This document shows positions 7,355 to 15,836 of a stretch of 64,000 bases of DNA, piece after piece. The notes beneath the pieces are model-generated. The model did no database searches and was not told where the DNA came from. It saw only the letters and a list, made by a program, of their open reading frames with translations. Position 1 is the first letter of the stretch, and each line of letters starts with the position of its first letter. A program made the position numbers and the translations under genes. Origin of the DNA: Martinezella lusitana (lineage in GTDB: Bacteria > Pseudomonadota > Alphaproteobacteria > Rhizobiales > Rhizobiaceae); assembly GCF_900094565.1 (NCBI RefSeq), contig NZ_FMAF01000015.1, forward strand, positions 62,001 through 126,000, written 5' to 3'.

Positions 7355-9980
7355 CGATAATCCCCTTAATTTCAATGCGGCAAGAGCCACAATTGGTTCC
7401 GGCATTGAGCTGTCTGCCGATAGCCTCGACCGTGTGGCAGCCGCCTGCGACGGCGCCTACGATCTGGTTGATGCCGACCGAGAAGCAGGAGCAGACGGTT
7501 GCGCCAGGGTCCATCTGATCGGTACCTGGCCGGCCGGCGAGCACCGCAAAGCGCGCGCGCGCAGTCTCCAGTGGTGTGCTGAGTTGCTTGACGGCCCAGT
7601 CACGCGATACGGCGACAGGTTCGGGCGCGGCATAAAAGGCGAGCAACAGCCGTTCTCCGTCAAAGAAGCCATGACGTTGCTGTCGCGTCGGGTTGTCGAC
7701 ATAGGCGAGATGCTCGCCACGATCAAAAAGGCCGAACGTATCGCGACACCAGGCTTCGATATCGTCAAGTGCCTTGTCGAAGCCGAATTCCACGCGCCAT
7801 CCGGCTTCTGTCTTCGCGACCGCCCAATAGGGCGCCTCTAGCCGCTCAGGGCGGAAGGCGACAACTGCAAAACCATGATATGCCATTTCGGCTGGCCGTA
7901 CCTTGACGCCGATATTCTTGAGCGCGGGCTGGCCGGAGATGGGGTCAGTGTGTGGCGCCAGCAGAGCGGCCACGCGCGCATTTGCAGAATACTCATCGTT
8001 CCAGTGCATCGGCACGAAGACGCCGCCGCGTGGCTGCCGCTCTGTGAGCAAGGCTCGTAGCACGACTGAACCGAAGGAATTTTCCACCCGTACCAACCCC
8101 GCCTTGTCGATGCCGAGTTCAGCGGCGTCCGCCGGGTTGATTTCGGCGAAAGGTTCGGCGAGATGCGACGAGAGCCGCGCCGCCTTGCCCGTGCGCGTCA
8201 TCGTGTGCCACTGGTCGCGGATGCGGCCGGTATTGAGAATAAAGGGGGCATCCTTGCTTGTGCGGTCATCGCGCTCAGATTTTACGGAGATGAACCTGGC
8301 CTTGCGATCCGGCGTGTAGAACTGGCCATCGGCGAAAAATCGCGTGACGCCTTCGGGAGCACCTTTGCGATGCGGCCATTGGAACGGTGACATAGCCTCG
8401 AAGATACCAGGAGAGATATCAGCTTTCGCGCCTATGTCGAAGTCGCGTGTGCCGCCATTTTCGAATCCAGAAAGGGCCGCGTGTTCGGCGAAGATTGTGG
8501 CGGGATTGTCGTAGTCAAAGCCGTCGAAGCCCATCCGCTTGGCAACTTCGGCCATATGCCACCAGTCGGGCTTTGCGTCGCCGGGCAGATCCAAGAAATT
8601 GCGCTGGCGGGAAATGCGCCGCTCGGAGTTGGTGACGGTTCCGTCCTTTTCGCCCCAGCCGGCGGCTGGCAATAGCACATGGGCGAGTGCGGCGGTGTCG
8701 GTGTTCTTTTGAATATCGGAAACGACGACGAAGGGGCAGTTGCTAATTGCTTCGCGCACCCGGTCGGCATCCGGCATCGAAACGACCGGATTCGTCGCCA
8801 TAATCCACAGGGCTTTGATGCGCCCGTCCGCCACGGCTTCGAACATTTCGACGGCCTTGAGACCGGGCCTTGCAGCCATGGTTGGCGAATTCCAGAAGCG
8901 TTGCACACGATCGCGCGCGGCTTCGTCCTCAATATTCATATGCGCTGCCAGCATGTTGGCAAGACCACCCACCTCGCGGCCACCCATCGCATTCGGCTGG
9001 CCGGTCAGCGAGAAGGGTCCCATGCCTGGTTTGCCGATGCGCCCAGTGGCCAAATGGCAATTGATGATCGCGTTAACCTTGTCGGTGCCGATCGAGGACT
9101 GGTTGATGCCCTGGCTATAGCAGGTCACCACCTTTTCGGTTGTTTCAAACAGACGATAAAAGGCCCGCAGTTCACCGACCGCTAAGCCTGTTTCCTCCGA
9201 AACATCCAGCATGCTCCTGGTTTGCGCGGCTTCCAGCGCATCGTTAAAGCCGATCGTATGCGCCGATACATAGTCCTGGTCGAAAGCCGACGATCCTGCG
9301 AGATGGGCAAGCAACCCATTGAAGAGGGCAACATCCCCGTCGCTTTTGATCATCAAGTGCATGTCCGCAAGATCGGCGCTAACCGAGCGTCGCGGATCGA
9401 TCGTGACAATTTTCATATCCGGTCGGCTTTGTTTTGCCGCTTGGATCCGTTGGTTGAGCACCGGATGGCACCATGCGAGGTTCGAACCAACGAGTACGAT
9501 CAGATCGGCGAGTTCGAGATCCTCGTAAGTGCCCGGCACCGTGTCCGAACCGAAGGCGCGTCGATGACCAGCGACGGAGGAGGCCATGCAAAGTCGTGAA
9601 TTCGTGTCGATATTGGCCGAACCGATAAAGCCTTTCATCAGCTTGTTGGCGACATAATAGTCTTCCGTCAGGCATTGACCTGAGACATAGAATGCGACCG
9701 AATCCGGCCCATGCTCGGCGATGGCTTCACAAAATTTCGAGGCTACGAGATCGAGCGCGTCGTTCCAGTTTGCACGTTGACCGTCGATTTCCGGGTAGAG
9801 GACACGGCCGTCGAGATCGATCGTTTCGGCCAGCGCCGAGCCCTTGGAACAGAGCCGGCCGAAATTGGCCGGGTGCCCCGGATCCCCTTTAACGGAAGCC
9901 TTTCCGTAATCGTCGACCGTCGCAATAACGCCACATCCGACACCGCAGTAGGGACACGTAGTCTTCGTTTCAGTAGGCAC
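7326..9980 (-). CDS. nasA: Assimilatory nitrate reductase catalytic subunit
   Basis: A cytoplasmic molybdenum enzyme of 884 residues that reduces nitrate to nitrite. The N-terminus carries the [4Fe-4S] motif CPYCGVGCG (residues 9-17) with a further cysteine in RLCSKG. The middle is a molybdopterin oxidoreductase domain and the C-terminal third holds the dinucleotide-binding domain (HTMTRTGKAARLSSH). A BFD-like [2Fe-2S] module closes the protein (CSCFSVG, then GTNCGSCRIEIK), as in Klebsiella-type NasA. It has no Tat signal, which fits assimilation and not respiration. It lies between nirD and cysG, separated from nirD by 232 bases holding a rhizobial repeat. Confidence 0.96.
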   Translation of the reverse strand: MPTETKTTCPYCGVGCGVIATVDDYGKASVKGDPGHPANFGRLCSKGSALAETIDLDGRVLYPEIDGQRANWNDALDLVASKFCEAIAEHGPDSVAFYVSGQCLTEDYYVANKLMKGFIGSANIDTNSRLCMASSVAGHRRAFGSDTVPGTYEDLELADLIVLVGSNLAWCHPVLNQRIQAAKQSRPDMKIVTIDPRRSVSADLADMHLMIKSDGDVALFNGLLAHLAGSSAFDQDYVSAHTIGFNDALEAAQTRSMLDVSEETGLAVGELRAFYRLFETTEKVVTCYSQGINQSSIGTDKVNAIINCHLATGRIGKPGMGPFSLTGQPNAMGGREVGGLANMLAAHMNIEDEAARDRVQRFWNSPTMAARPGLKAVEMFEAVADGRIKALWIMATNPVVSMPDADRVREAISNCPFVVVSDIQKNTDTAALAHVLLPAAGWGEKDGTVTNSERRISRQRNFLDLPGDAKPDWWHMAEVAKRMGFDGFDYDNPATIFAEHAALSGFENGGTRDFDIGAKADISPGIFEAMSPFQWPHRKGAPEGVTRFFADGQFYTPDRKARFISVKSERDDRTSKDAPFILNTGRIRDQWHTMTRTGKAARLSSHLAEPFAEINPADAAELGIDKAGLVRVENSFGSVVLRALLTERQPRGGVFVPMHWNDEYSANARVAALLAPHTDPISGQPALKNIGVKVRPAEMAYHGFAVVAFRPERLEAPYWAVAKTEAGWRVEFGFDKALDDIEAWCRDTFGLFDRGEHLAYVDNPTRQQRHGFFDGERLLLAFYAAPEPVAVSRDWAVKQLSTPLETARARFAVLAGRPGTDQMDPGATVCSCFSVGINQIVGAVAGGCHTVEAIGRQLNAGTNCGSCRIEIKGIIDGCLRQAAE

Positions 9981-10017
9981 GCTTGGTCTCCCCGATGCTT
10001 AGTCGCCGATGGTTTAC

Positions 10018-10189
10018 ACCCTCCTCTGACATCTCCCCCTCAAGGGGAAGGATCAGGAGCTCGCCGTGCCACTGGTCTCCACCCACTGAACAAGAGCGAT
10101 ACATGCTTTTCTTGTTCAAACGGGCAGCAGCAAACTCAAACCGATCTTCCGTCTCGAGGGGAAGATGTCTGGAACGAACAGAGGAGGGT
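10018..10189. repeat. RIME-like rhizobial palindromic repeat
   Basis: Two long inverted arms, 10018-10045 and 10154-10189, share ACCCTCCTCTG and ACATCTCCCCCTC-type blocks in opposite orientation. They resemble the rhizobial RIME/intergenic mosaic element, with its CCCTC-rich arms ending in a CAAGGGG turn. The left arm lacks about ten bases (TTCGTTCCAG-like) that the right arm keeps. The repeat lies inside the nirD-nasA gap of one operon, so its transcript could form a large hairpin between the nitrite and nitrate reductase cistrons. Confidence 0.65.
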
Positions 10190-10212
10190 ACCACCGCGCA
10201 CACGGACATGAT

Positions 10213-10557
10213 CTATTCCGCCGCCATCATCATGCTGTCGAGAGCGATCGACAGCATGCCGTTCTCATTGCGCACAGGAATGGTCCTGACCGAGCCCTTG
10301 TCCGCGCCGAGAGCTTGCCCGGTTTCGAGCGAGATGACCCAGTTGTGCAGGGGGCAGGTGACGGCAGCGCCGTGGACGATGCCCTGGGAGAGCGGGCCGC
10401 CTTTGTGCGGGCAATGATCCTCGATGGCGAAGACCTCGTTTTCGGCCGTGCGGAACACGGCGATCTTGCCCTGCGGGGTTTTCACGCAGCGTGCGCCGCG
10501 CAGCGGGATGTCAGAGATGTCGCCGATCGGATGCCAGGTGTCTTTTGGCCAGTTCAT
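10213..10557 (-). CDS. nirD: Nitrite reductase small subunit, Rieske type
   Basis: A 114-residue small subunit of assimilatory NAD(P)H nitrite reductase. It has the Rieske pattern: CPH at 49-51 and CPLH at 68-71, which would ligate a [2Fe-2S] cluster. The E. coli NirD lacks these cysteines. The start at 10557 is preferred over the ATG six bases upstream because AAGGAG is then correctly spaced. The start lies 10 bases after the end of nirB. A long in-frame extension into nirB is not coding for this protein. Confidence 0.93.
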   Translation of the reverse strand: MNWPKDTWHPIGDISDIPLRGARCVKTPQGKIAVFRTAENEVFAIEDHCPHKGGPLSQGIVHGAAVTCPLHNWVISLETGQALGADKGSVRTIPVRNENGMLSIALDSMMMAAE

Positions 10558-10567
10558 GTCCATCTCC

Positions 10568-13018
10568 TTACTCCGCAGCCTGATGGAAGCCGACCGTCGC
10601 CATCGGCCGGAATTCGTGCTTGTCCTTGCCGGAAACACGCTCCGACCAGGGATCGACCTGCGCGAATTTCTGGCTGAAGACGAAGCGCTCGTAATAGGCC
10701 CTACGCTTGTCGGCATCCGTCATGATCTGGCGGCGGATCTCGTCGAGGCCGATGCGCTTGGCCCATTTGTAGATGCGCTCGAGATAGCGGCCCTGCTCGC
10801 GGTACATCTGTGTCAGCGCGACGATATGCTCCAGTGCCTCGTCCTCGGTCTTGACGAGGCCGAGTACTTCCGTACCCTTGATGTCGAGGCCGGCAGCACC
10901 GGCGAAGTGGATCTCGAAGCCACTATCGACGCAGATGACGCCGATGTCCTTGCAGGTGGCCTCGGCGCAGTTTCTCGGACAGCCGGACACCGCCATCTTG
11001 AGCTTTGCCGGCGTCCACGACCCCCACATGAATCTCTCGATGCGGATGCCGAGCCCGGTGGAATCCTGCGTGCCGAAGCGGCACCAGTCGGAGCCGACGC
11101 AGGTCTTCACCGTGCGCAGGCCCTTGGCATAGGCCTGGCCGGAGATGAACCCGGCCTTGCCGAGATCGGCCCAGACGGCGGGCAGGTCCTCCTTCTGGAT
11201 GCCGAGCAGGTCGATGCGCTGGCCGCCGGTCACCTTCACCATCGGGATCTCGAACTTGTCGACGACATCGGCGATGGCGCGCAGTTCACCGGAATTGGTG
11301 ACACCGCCCCACATGCGCGGCACGACCGAATAGGTGCCATCCTTCTGGATATTGGCGTGGACGCGCTCATTGATGAAGCGGGACTGGTAGTCGTCGGCAT
11401 ATTCGTCCGGCCAGTCGCAGACGAGGTAGTAGTTGAGTGCCGGCCGGCATTTGGCGCATCCGCAGGAGGTTTTCCATTCCAGTTCCTGCATGACGGCGGG
11501 GATGGTCTTCAAACCCTTGGCCTTGATCAGGCGGCGCACGTCGTCATGGCCAAGCTCCGTGCAATTGCACATCGGCTGTACCGCCTTCGGATTATAGGCA
11601 TCGCCAAGCGTGATCGACATCAGTTGCTCGACAAGGCCGGTGCAGGAGCCGCACGAGGCGGACGCCTTGGTGTGGGCGCGCACATCGTCGAGCGAGGCCA
11701 GGCCCTTGGCGGTGATGGTCGAGGTGATCTTGCCCTTGCAGACGCCGTTGCAGCCGCAGATTTCCGCGTCATCCGGCAAGGCTGCAACGGCCGCCATAGG
11801 GTCCAGCGGCGACCCTCCCTGATAGGCCTGACCGAAGATCAGCGTCTCGCGCATCCCGGAGATGTCGGTCGCCTTCTTCTTCAGGTCGTTGAACCATGCG
11901 CCGTCGGCCGTCTCGCCATAGAGCACGGTGCCGATGATGCGGTTGTCCTTCAGCACCAGCCGCTTGTAGACGCCGCCGGCCGCATCGCGCAGCACGATTT
12001 CCTCGCGATCGTCGCCATCGGCGAAGTCGCCAAGGGAAAACAGGTTGATGCCGGTGACTTTGAGCTTCGTTGGCGTGTCCGAATGCACGAAGGCGGCGGA
12101 GCGGTCGCCCGACAGATGCGATGCGGCGACACGCGCCATTTCATAGAGCGGCGCCACCAGGCCATAGACCTGGCCGCCGACTTCGGCGCATTCGCCAAGC
12201 GCCATGATGCTGCCATCCGAGGTCTGCATGCCGTCATCGACGACGATGCCGCGGTTGACGGCGATACCGGCGTCCTTGGCAAGACCGATATTGGGACGAA
12301 TGCCGACGGCCATCACCACCAGCGTCGCGGGAATGATGCGGCCGTCATCAAGCTCGATGCCCTCGACCTTGCCGTTGCCGATGATCGCCTTGGTATTGGC
12401 CTTGGTGATGACCTTGATGCCGCGCTCTTCGACGGCCTTCTGCAGCAGATAGCCGGCGGCGGGATCGAGCTGGCGCTCCATCAGCGTTGCCATAACATGC
12501 AGAACGGTGACATCCATGCCGCGCGAGGCAAGGCCGGCAGCCGCTTCGAGACCAAGCAGGCCGCCGCCGATGACGATCGCCTTCTCGCGTGACTGGGCGG
12601 CAAGCAGCATCGCCTGCACGTCATCGAGGTCGCGATAGGTGATGACGCCGGGCAGATCCTTGCCCGGCACGGGAATGATGAAGGGCACGGAGCCGGTCGC
12701 AATGACAAGTTTGTCGTAGCTCTCGACGACGCCGTGATCCGAGGTGACGGTCTTGGCCACCCGGTCGATGGCGACGATCTTGTGGCCTTTGTAAAGGGTG
12801 ATGTTGTTCTTGATGTACCAGCCGTCGCCGTGGATGATGATCTGCTCGTAGTCCTTCTCCCCGGACAGGACCGGCGACAGCATGATACGGTCGTAATTGA
12901 CGCGCGGCTCGGCGTTGAAGATCGTGACGCTGTAGCGACCGGGTGCCTGTTCGAGGAGGTGCTCCAGCATGCGGCCCGGCGCCATGCCATTGCCGACGAT
13001 GACAAGTTTCTGGGTCAT
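10568..13018 (-). CDS. nirB: Nitrite reductase [NAD(P)H] large subunit
   Basis: An 816-residue flavoprotein that reduces nitrite to ammonium. The first 300 residues form the FAD/NAD(P)H pyridine nucleotide reductase (IVGNGMAPGRMLE at the start, VIGGGLLGLEAAAGLASRG near 150). A BFD-like [2Fe-2S] module follows (CGCNGVCKGKIT, SCGSCTG, with a second CNCTELGHDDV segment). The C-terminal siroheme/[4Fe-4S] reductase region has CVGSDWCRFG and GCPRNCAEATCKDIGV, which provide the cluster cysteines. The length is normal for NirB/NasD. It sits 18 bases after narK in the same operon, and cysG further down supplies its siroheme. Confidence 0.97.
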   Translation of the reverse strand: MTQKLVIVGNGMAPGRMLEHLLEQAPGRYSVTIFNAEPRVNYDRIMLSPVLSGEKDYEQIIIHGDGWYIKNNITLYKGHKIVAIDRVAKTVTSDHGVVESYDKLVIATGSVPFIIPVPGKDLPGVITYRDLDDVQAMLLAAQSREKAIVIGGGLLGLEAAAGLASRGMDVTVLHVMATLMERQLDPAAGYLLQKAVEERGIKVITKANTKAIIGNGKVEGIELDDGRIIPATLVVMAVGIRPNIGLAKDAGIAVNRGIVVDDGMQTSDGSIMALGECAEVGGQVYGLVAPLYEMARVAASHLSGDRSAAFVHSDTPTKLKVTGINLFSLGDFADGDDREEIVLRDAAGGVYKRLVLKDNRIIGTVLYGETADGAWFNDLKKKATDISGMRETLIFGQAYQGGSPLDPMAAVAALPDDAEICGCNGVCKGKITSTITAKGLASLDDVRAHTKASASCGSCTGLVEQLMSITLGDAYNPKAVQPMCNCTELGHDDVRRLIKAKGLKTIPAVMQELEWKTSCGCAKCRPALNYYLVCDWPDEYADDYQSRFINERVHANIQKDGTYSVVPRMWGGVTNSGELRAIADVVDKFEIPMVKVTGGQRIDLLGIQKEDLPAVWADLGKAGFISGQAYAKGLRTVKTCVGSDWCRFGTQDSTGLGIRIERFMWGSWTPAKLKMAVSGCPRNCAEATCKDIGVICVDSGFEIHFAGAAGLDIKGTEVLGLVKTEDEALEHIVALTQMYREQGRYLERIYKWAKRIGLDEIRRQIMTDADKRRAYYERFVFSQKFAQVDPWSERVSGKDKHEFRPMATVGFHQAAE

Positions 13019-13036
13019 AGTTCCAAGTCCTTGAGA

Positions 13037-14302
13037 TTAGGTGGCGGCTACAACGGGGGCAGAGGACCCACGGCGCTCGAGTTGCCTTACGGAGAGATGC
13101 ATCCAGACGAGCGAAATCGCCACAATCGCGAAAAGCAGCAGGAAACAACTGGACCAAAGGCCGGTGATGTCCTTGAGCAGGCCAAAGACGATCGGCAGGA
13201 TAAATCCGCCAAGGCCTCCCATCATGCCGACAATGCCGCCGACCGCGCCGATGCTCTCAGGGTAGTAGGCGGGGATGTGCTTGAATACGGCCGCCTTGCC
13301 GAGGCTCATGAAGAAGCCGAGGACGAAGATGACGACGATGAAGACGGCCGGGGTAATTCCAAATGCCGAGCTCGTTGGTGTGACAGCGGGCAGGGAAAGG
13401 ACTAGGGTAGCGACGGCCGACACCGCAAGCATTGCATACATCACGCTGCGTGCCCCCTTCTTGTCGGAGAGTACGCCGCCGAAGGCGCGAAAGACGCTGC
13501 CAGGAATGGAATAGGCAGCCGCAACCATGCCGGCAACCTCAAGATTGAAGCCATAGGCGCCGACCAGATAGCGTGGCAGCCAAAGCGAGAGGGCGACAAA
13601 ACCTCCAAAGGCGAAGAAATAGTAGAGCGAGAAGCGCCATACCTGAACGTTTTTCAGCGGTGCGAATTCCTGAAGCAAACTCCTGGATGCAACCCCGCGA
13701 TCGCGACGAGCGCGGAAGGCCGGATCGTCGGTGGTGGTGAACCAGAAAACGATCGCCATGGCCGCGAGTACCAGCGCCCAGATTTCCGCAACCGCCTGCC
13801 ATCCCCACGCGATCAGCACGAAGGGAGCGGCAAACTTGGTGACCGCCGCTCCGACATTGCCGGCGCCGAAGATGCCGAGTGCCGTTCCCTGCTTCTCTGG
13901 TGGAAAGAACGGGGAAACATAGGCGACGCCTACCGCAAAGGAGCCGCCGGCGAGGCCGACGCCCAGGCCGGCAATCAGCATTTGCATGTAAGTGGTTGCA
14001 TAGGACAGGAGGAAGGTTGCCACCGCAGCTGCCAGCATTGTGAGCGTGTAGACCAGGCGGCCGCCGTAACGCTCTGTCCATATCCCGAGCAGGATACGAA
14101 CGACTGATCCGGTGAGCACGGGTGTGCCGACCAGCAAGCCGAATTCGGTCTCGCTCAGGCCGAGTTCCTGCTTGATGCGAATGCCTATGATCGCAAAGAT
14201 CGTCCAGACGGCGAAACAGATCGTGAAGGCGAATGTGGAAATCCACAATGCTTTCGCCGGTTCGCCGGCGGACATGGGCTGTGTTTTCTTAAGAACAGAC
14301 AT
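13037..14302 (-). CDS. narK: Nitrate/nitrite MFS transporter (NarK/NasA type)
   Basis: A twelve-helix major facilitator of about 421 residues in the inner membrane that imports nitrate for assimilation. It carries the nitrate signature of the NNP family as glycine-rich stretches (GLGVGLAGGSFAVGVAYVSP and GIFGAGNVGAAVTKFAAP). The conserved arginine of helix 2 is in VVRILLGIWTERYGGR. The start at 14302 follows GGGAGAAG; a longer frame to 14371 runs into the leader terminator and is not used. It is the first gene of the operon narK-nirB-nirD-nasA-cysG, under a sigma-54 promoter and a NasT-type leader. Confidence 0.93.
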   Translation of the reverse strand: MSVLKKTQPMSAGEPAKALWISTFAFTICFAVWTIFAIIGIRIKQELGLSETEFGLLVGTPVLTGSVVRILLGIWTERYGGRLVYTLTMLAAAVATFLLSYATTYMQMLIAGLGVGLAGGSFAVGVAYVSPFFPPEKQGTALGIFGAGNVGAAVTKFAAPFVLIAWGWQAVAEIWALVLAAMAIVFWFTTTDDPAFRARRDRGVASRSLLQEFAPLKNVQVWRFSLYYFFAFGGFVALSLWLPRYLVGAYGFNLEVAGMVAAAYSIPGSVFRAFGGVLSDKKGARSVMYAMLAVSAVATLVLSLPAVTPTSSAFGITPAVFIVVIFVLGFFMSLGKAAVFKHIPAYYPESIGAVGGIVGMMGGLGGFILPIVFGLLKDITGLWSSCFLLLFAIVAISLVWMHLSVRQLERRGSSAPVVAAT

Positions 14303-14359
14303 GGCTTCTCCCGGGGCTCGACAAGGTCGTGCCAATCCATCATTGAGGGTCAGAAACAC

Positions 14360-14420
14360 AAAAAGCCGCACCTCAGGGCGCGCGTACGAAAGTACACGGA
14401 ATATCCTGATCGGCGGCTTT
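14360..14420 (-). terminator. Leader attenuator terminator before narK
   Basis: On the minus strand AAAGCCGC (14420-14413) pairs with GCGGCTTT (14369-14362), followed by TTTTTGTGTTT. An inner pairing of CAGG with CCTG and a small GTAC/GTAC hairpin fill the loop. It lies about 60 bases before the narK start, inside the leader, so it would stop transcription unless prevented. Its 5' arm is shared with the second hexaloop hairpin. Confidence 0.75.
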
Positions 14421-14445
14421 GCCTGAGGCGTCCGTCATTGGACGC
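14410..14445 (-). promoter_or_regulatory. ANTAR (NasT) two-hairpin RNA antiterminator site
   Basis: In the minus-strand transcript, hairpin P1 (14445-14428) is GCGTCC-AATGAC-GGACGC and hairpin P2 (core 14423-14412) is GGC-AAAGCC-GCC with two more pairs outside a bulge. Both have six-base loops with A at position 1 and G at position 4, the known hallmark of RNA bound by ANTAR proteins. P2 contains the 5' arm of the terminator, so forming P2 excludes the terminator. nasT and nasS are directly upstream, so this is very probably the NasT target. Confidence 0.8.
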
Positions 14446-14477
14446 TAAAATGCGGCCTTTCGGCTTGCTAGTTTAGA

Positions 14478-14493
14478 AGCAAGGACCGTGCCA
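14478..14493 (-). promoter_or_regulatory. Sigma-54 promoter of the narK operon
   Basis: The minus strand reads TGGCACGGTCCTTGCT, an essentially perfect -24/-12 sigma-54 element (TGGCAC, five bases, TTGC). The predicted start is near 14467, giving a leader of about 165 bases that contains the NasT hairpins and terminator. Sigma-54 dependence suggests activation by NtrC under nitrogen limitation. I could not define NtrC sites with confidence. Confidence 0.85.
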
Positions 14494-14600
14494 ATTCAAA
14501 ATTGGCCCCCAGTTACGGCGTTCTAAGCAAAAAAGCTTCCGCCGGGCAGGCCATGAAGCGATTAAATCAGCAGTGCGCGCTCCCAATATTTGGGCATTGC

Positions 14601-15836
14601 TCACAAAGTAGGCATGTCGGTCGTGTTTTTTTGAGCCGCGACATATTCATCAATGCGATCAGGATCAAAAAGGGCGCCGTCGAAAAACCCGTCTGGGCCA
14701 AGCGTCAGCATGCCACTTGAGCCAACGGGCGTTTCCATACGCAAGGCGCCCTCGACCTTGGAGCTTGCGGCTGGCATCGCGAGACCCAGCGCCTTCAGAG
14801 CGTTCCGGTAAATATCCGGTCGATAAGAGTTGCCGGCGATACGCTGGTGAGATGCGGTGTGTTTGACCTGACCCCAGCGAACCATCTGTGTGTAGAACCA
14901 AAGCGCGTGGCTCTTCCACGGAAATGTCGCCGCCTTCGCGTTTGGGACGAAAAAGTCCTTTACGGTTTGAGTGTGCTGGCCACCGATTCTAAGCTCGCCC
15001 GTCACTGCGGGCCGCAAAAATTCCACAGACTTGTCGATGTATGCAGGTCCGGAAAGCAATATGGCAAGCTCCTCATGGTTGGCAACATCGGCACACCAGA
15101 GTGACGCATTGTAAAGCGCCGTGAGCAATGCGGCGAGGGCTTCGGGATGGCTGTCGCCCCAACGGCCATTCACTCCCAGTACCTTTTCGGGGCTGGATTT
15201 CCAGATCGCGGCCTTGACCGTCGCGAGATGCGCACCTCGTTTCAAAACGCCGAACGTATTCCACGGTTCACCGGCGCAATAGCCATCGATGAAACCAGCC
15301 TTCAGTGCATTTCCCATATCCGCAGGAGGCAGGATTGCGATCTCAACCTCCCGATCGGGATCGATGCCGCTCGCAGAAAGCCAATATCGAAGTTCGTAGT
15401 TATGTCCGGAATAGGGATGCACCACGCCGAAACGGAGCTGATCTCCAGTTCGCTGTGAGATCACCCGCCGCAGCGCCATGCCGCTTGAGCGGGCATCGAG
15501 ATTGCCAATCGCACCATTCTCGACCATTGCCCGCCACAAGCCACCCGACACCGTGACGGCATTTCCGCCGAGGCCAAGCGCCATGGGCACGATCATTCGC
15601 GGCGCCGGCGCCGTGAGTCCAAGGTTACAGGCGATCGGCATCGGCGCGAGGATATGGGCAACCTCAAAGTGCCCGACAGCTAATCTATCCCTGATCGTTG
15701 CCCACGAACGCTCGCGCACGAGCGTGAGATCCACCTGCTGCGCTTCGGCAAAGCCCCTCTCTTTGGCAACGACCAGGAGGGCACTATCCACGAGCGGCAA
15801 GAAGCCCGCGGTGATTTCGTACCTACTCGTCTTCAT
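14601..15836 (-). CDS. nasS: Nitrate sensor NasS (NrtA-like, cytoplasmic)
   Basis: A 411-residue protein of the NrtA/CmpA nitrate-binding family (FLPLVDSALLVVAKERG, HILAPMPIACNLGL, GYCAGEPWNTFG). It lacks a signal peptide or lipobox, which separates the cytoplasmic sensor NasS from the periplasmic transporter component. In known systems, NasS without nitrate or nitrite holds NasT inactive, and ligand binding frees NasT for antitermination. It overlaps the end of nasT by four bases (ATGA), so the pair is translationally coupled. The narK leader and promoter lie just downstream in the same orientation. Confidence 0.92.
   Translation of the reverse strand: MKTSRYEITAGFLPLVDSALLVVAKERGFAEAQQVDLTLVRERSWATIRDRLAVGHFEVAHILAPMPIACNLGLTAPAPRMIVPMALGLGGNAVTVSGGLWRAMVENGAIGNLDARSSGMALRRVISQRTGDQLRFGVVHPYSGHNYELRYWLSASGIDPDREVEIAILPPADMGNALKAGFIDGYCAGEPWNTFGVLKRGAHLATVKAAIWKSSPEKVLGVNGRWGDSHPEALAALLTALYNASLWCADVANHEELAILLSGPAYIDKSVEFLRPAVTGELRIGGQHTQTVKDFFVPNAKAATFPWKSHALWFYTQMVRWGQVKHTASHQRIAGNSYRPDIYRNALKALGLAMPAASSKVEGALRMETPVGSSGMLTLGPDGFFDGALFDPDRIDEYVAAQKNTTDMPTL

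Noticed and set aside
7062..7841. A 259-codon plus-strand frame across the nasA/cysG junction
   Set aside because: Both strands cannot be supported here. nasA and cysG have complete domains and a natural overlap.
10424..12592. A 722-codon open frame on the plus strand opposite nirB
   Set aside because: nirB is a clear full-length family match. The opposite frame has skewed composition and no recognisable motifs, as is common for antisense frames in GC-rich coding DNA.
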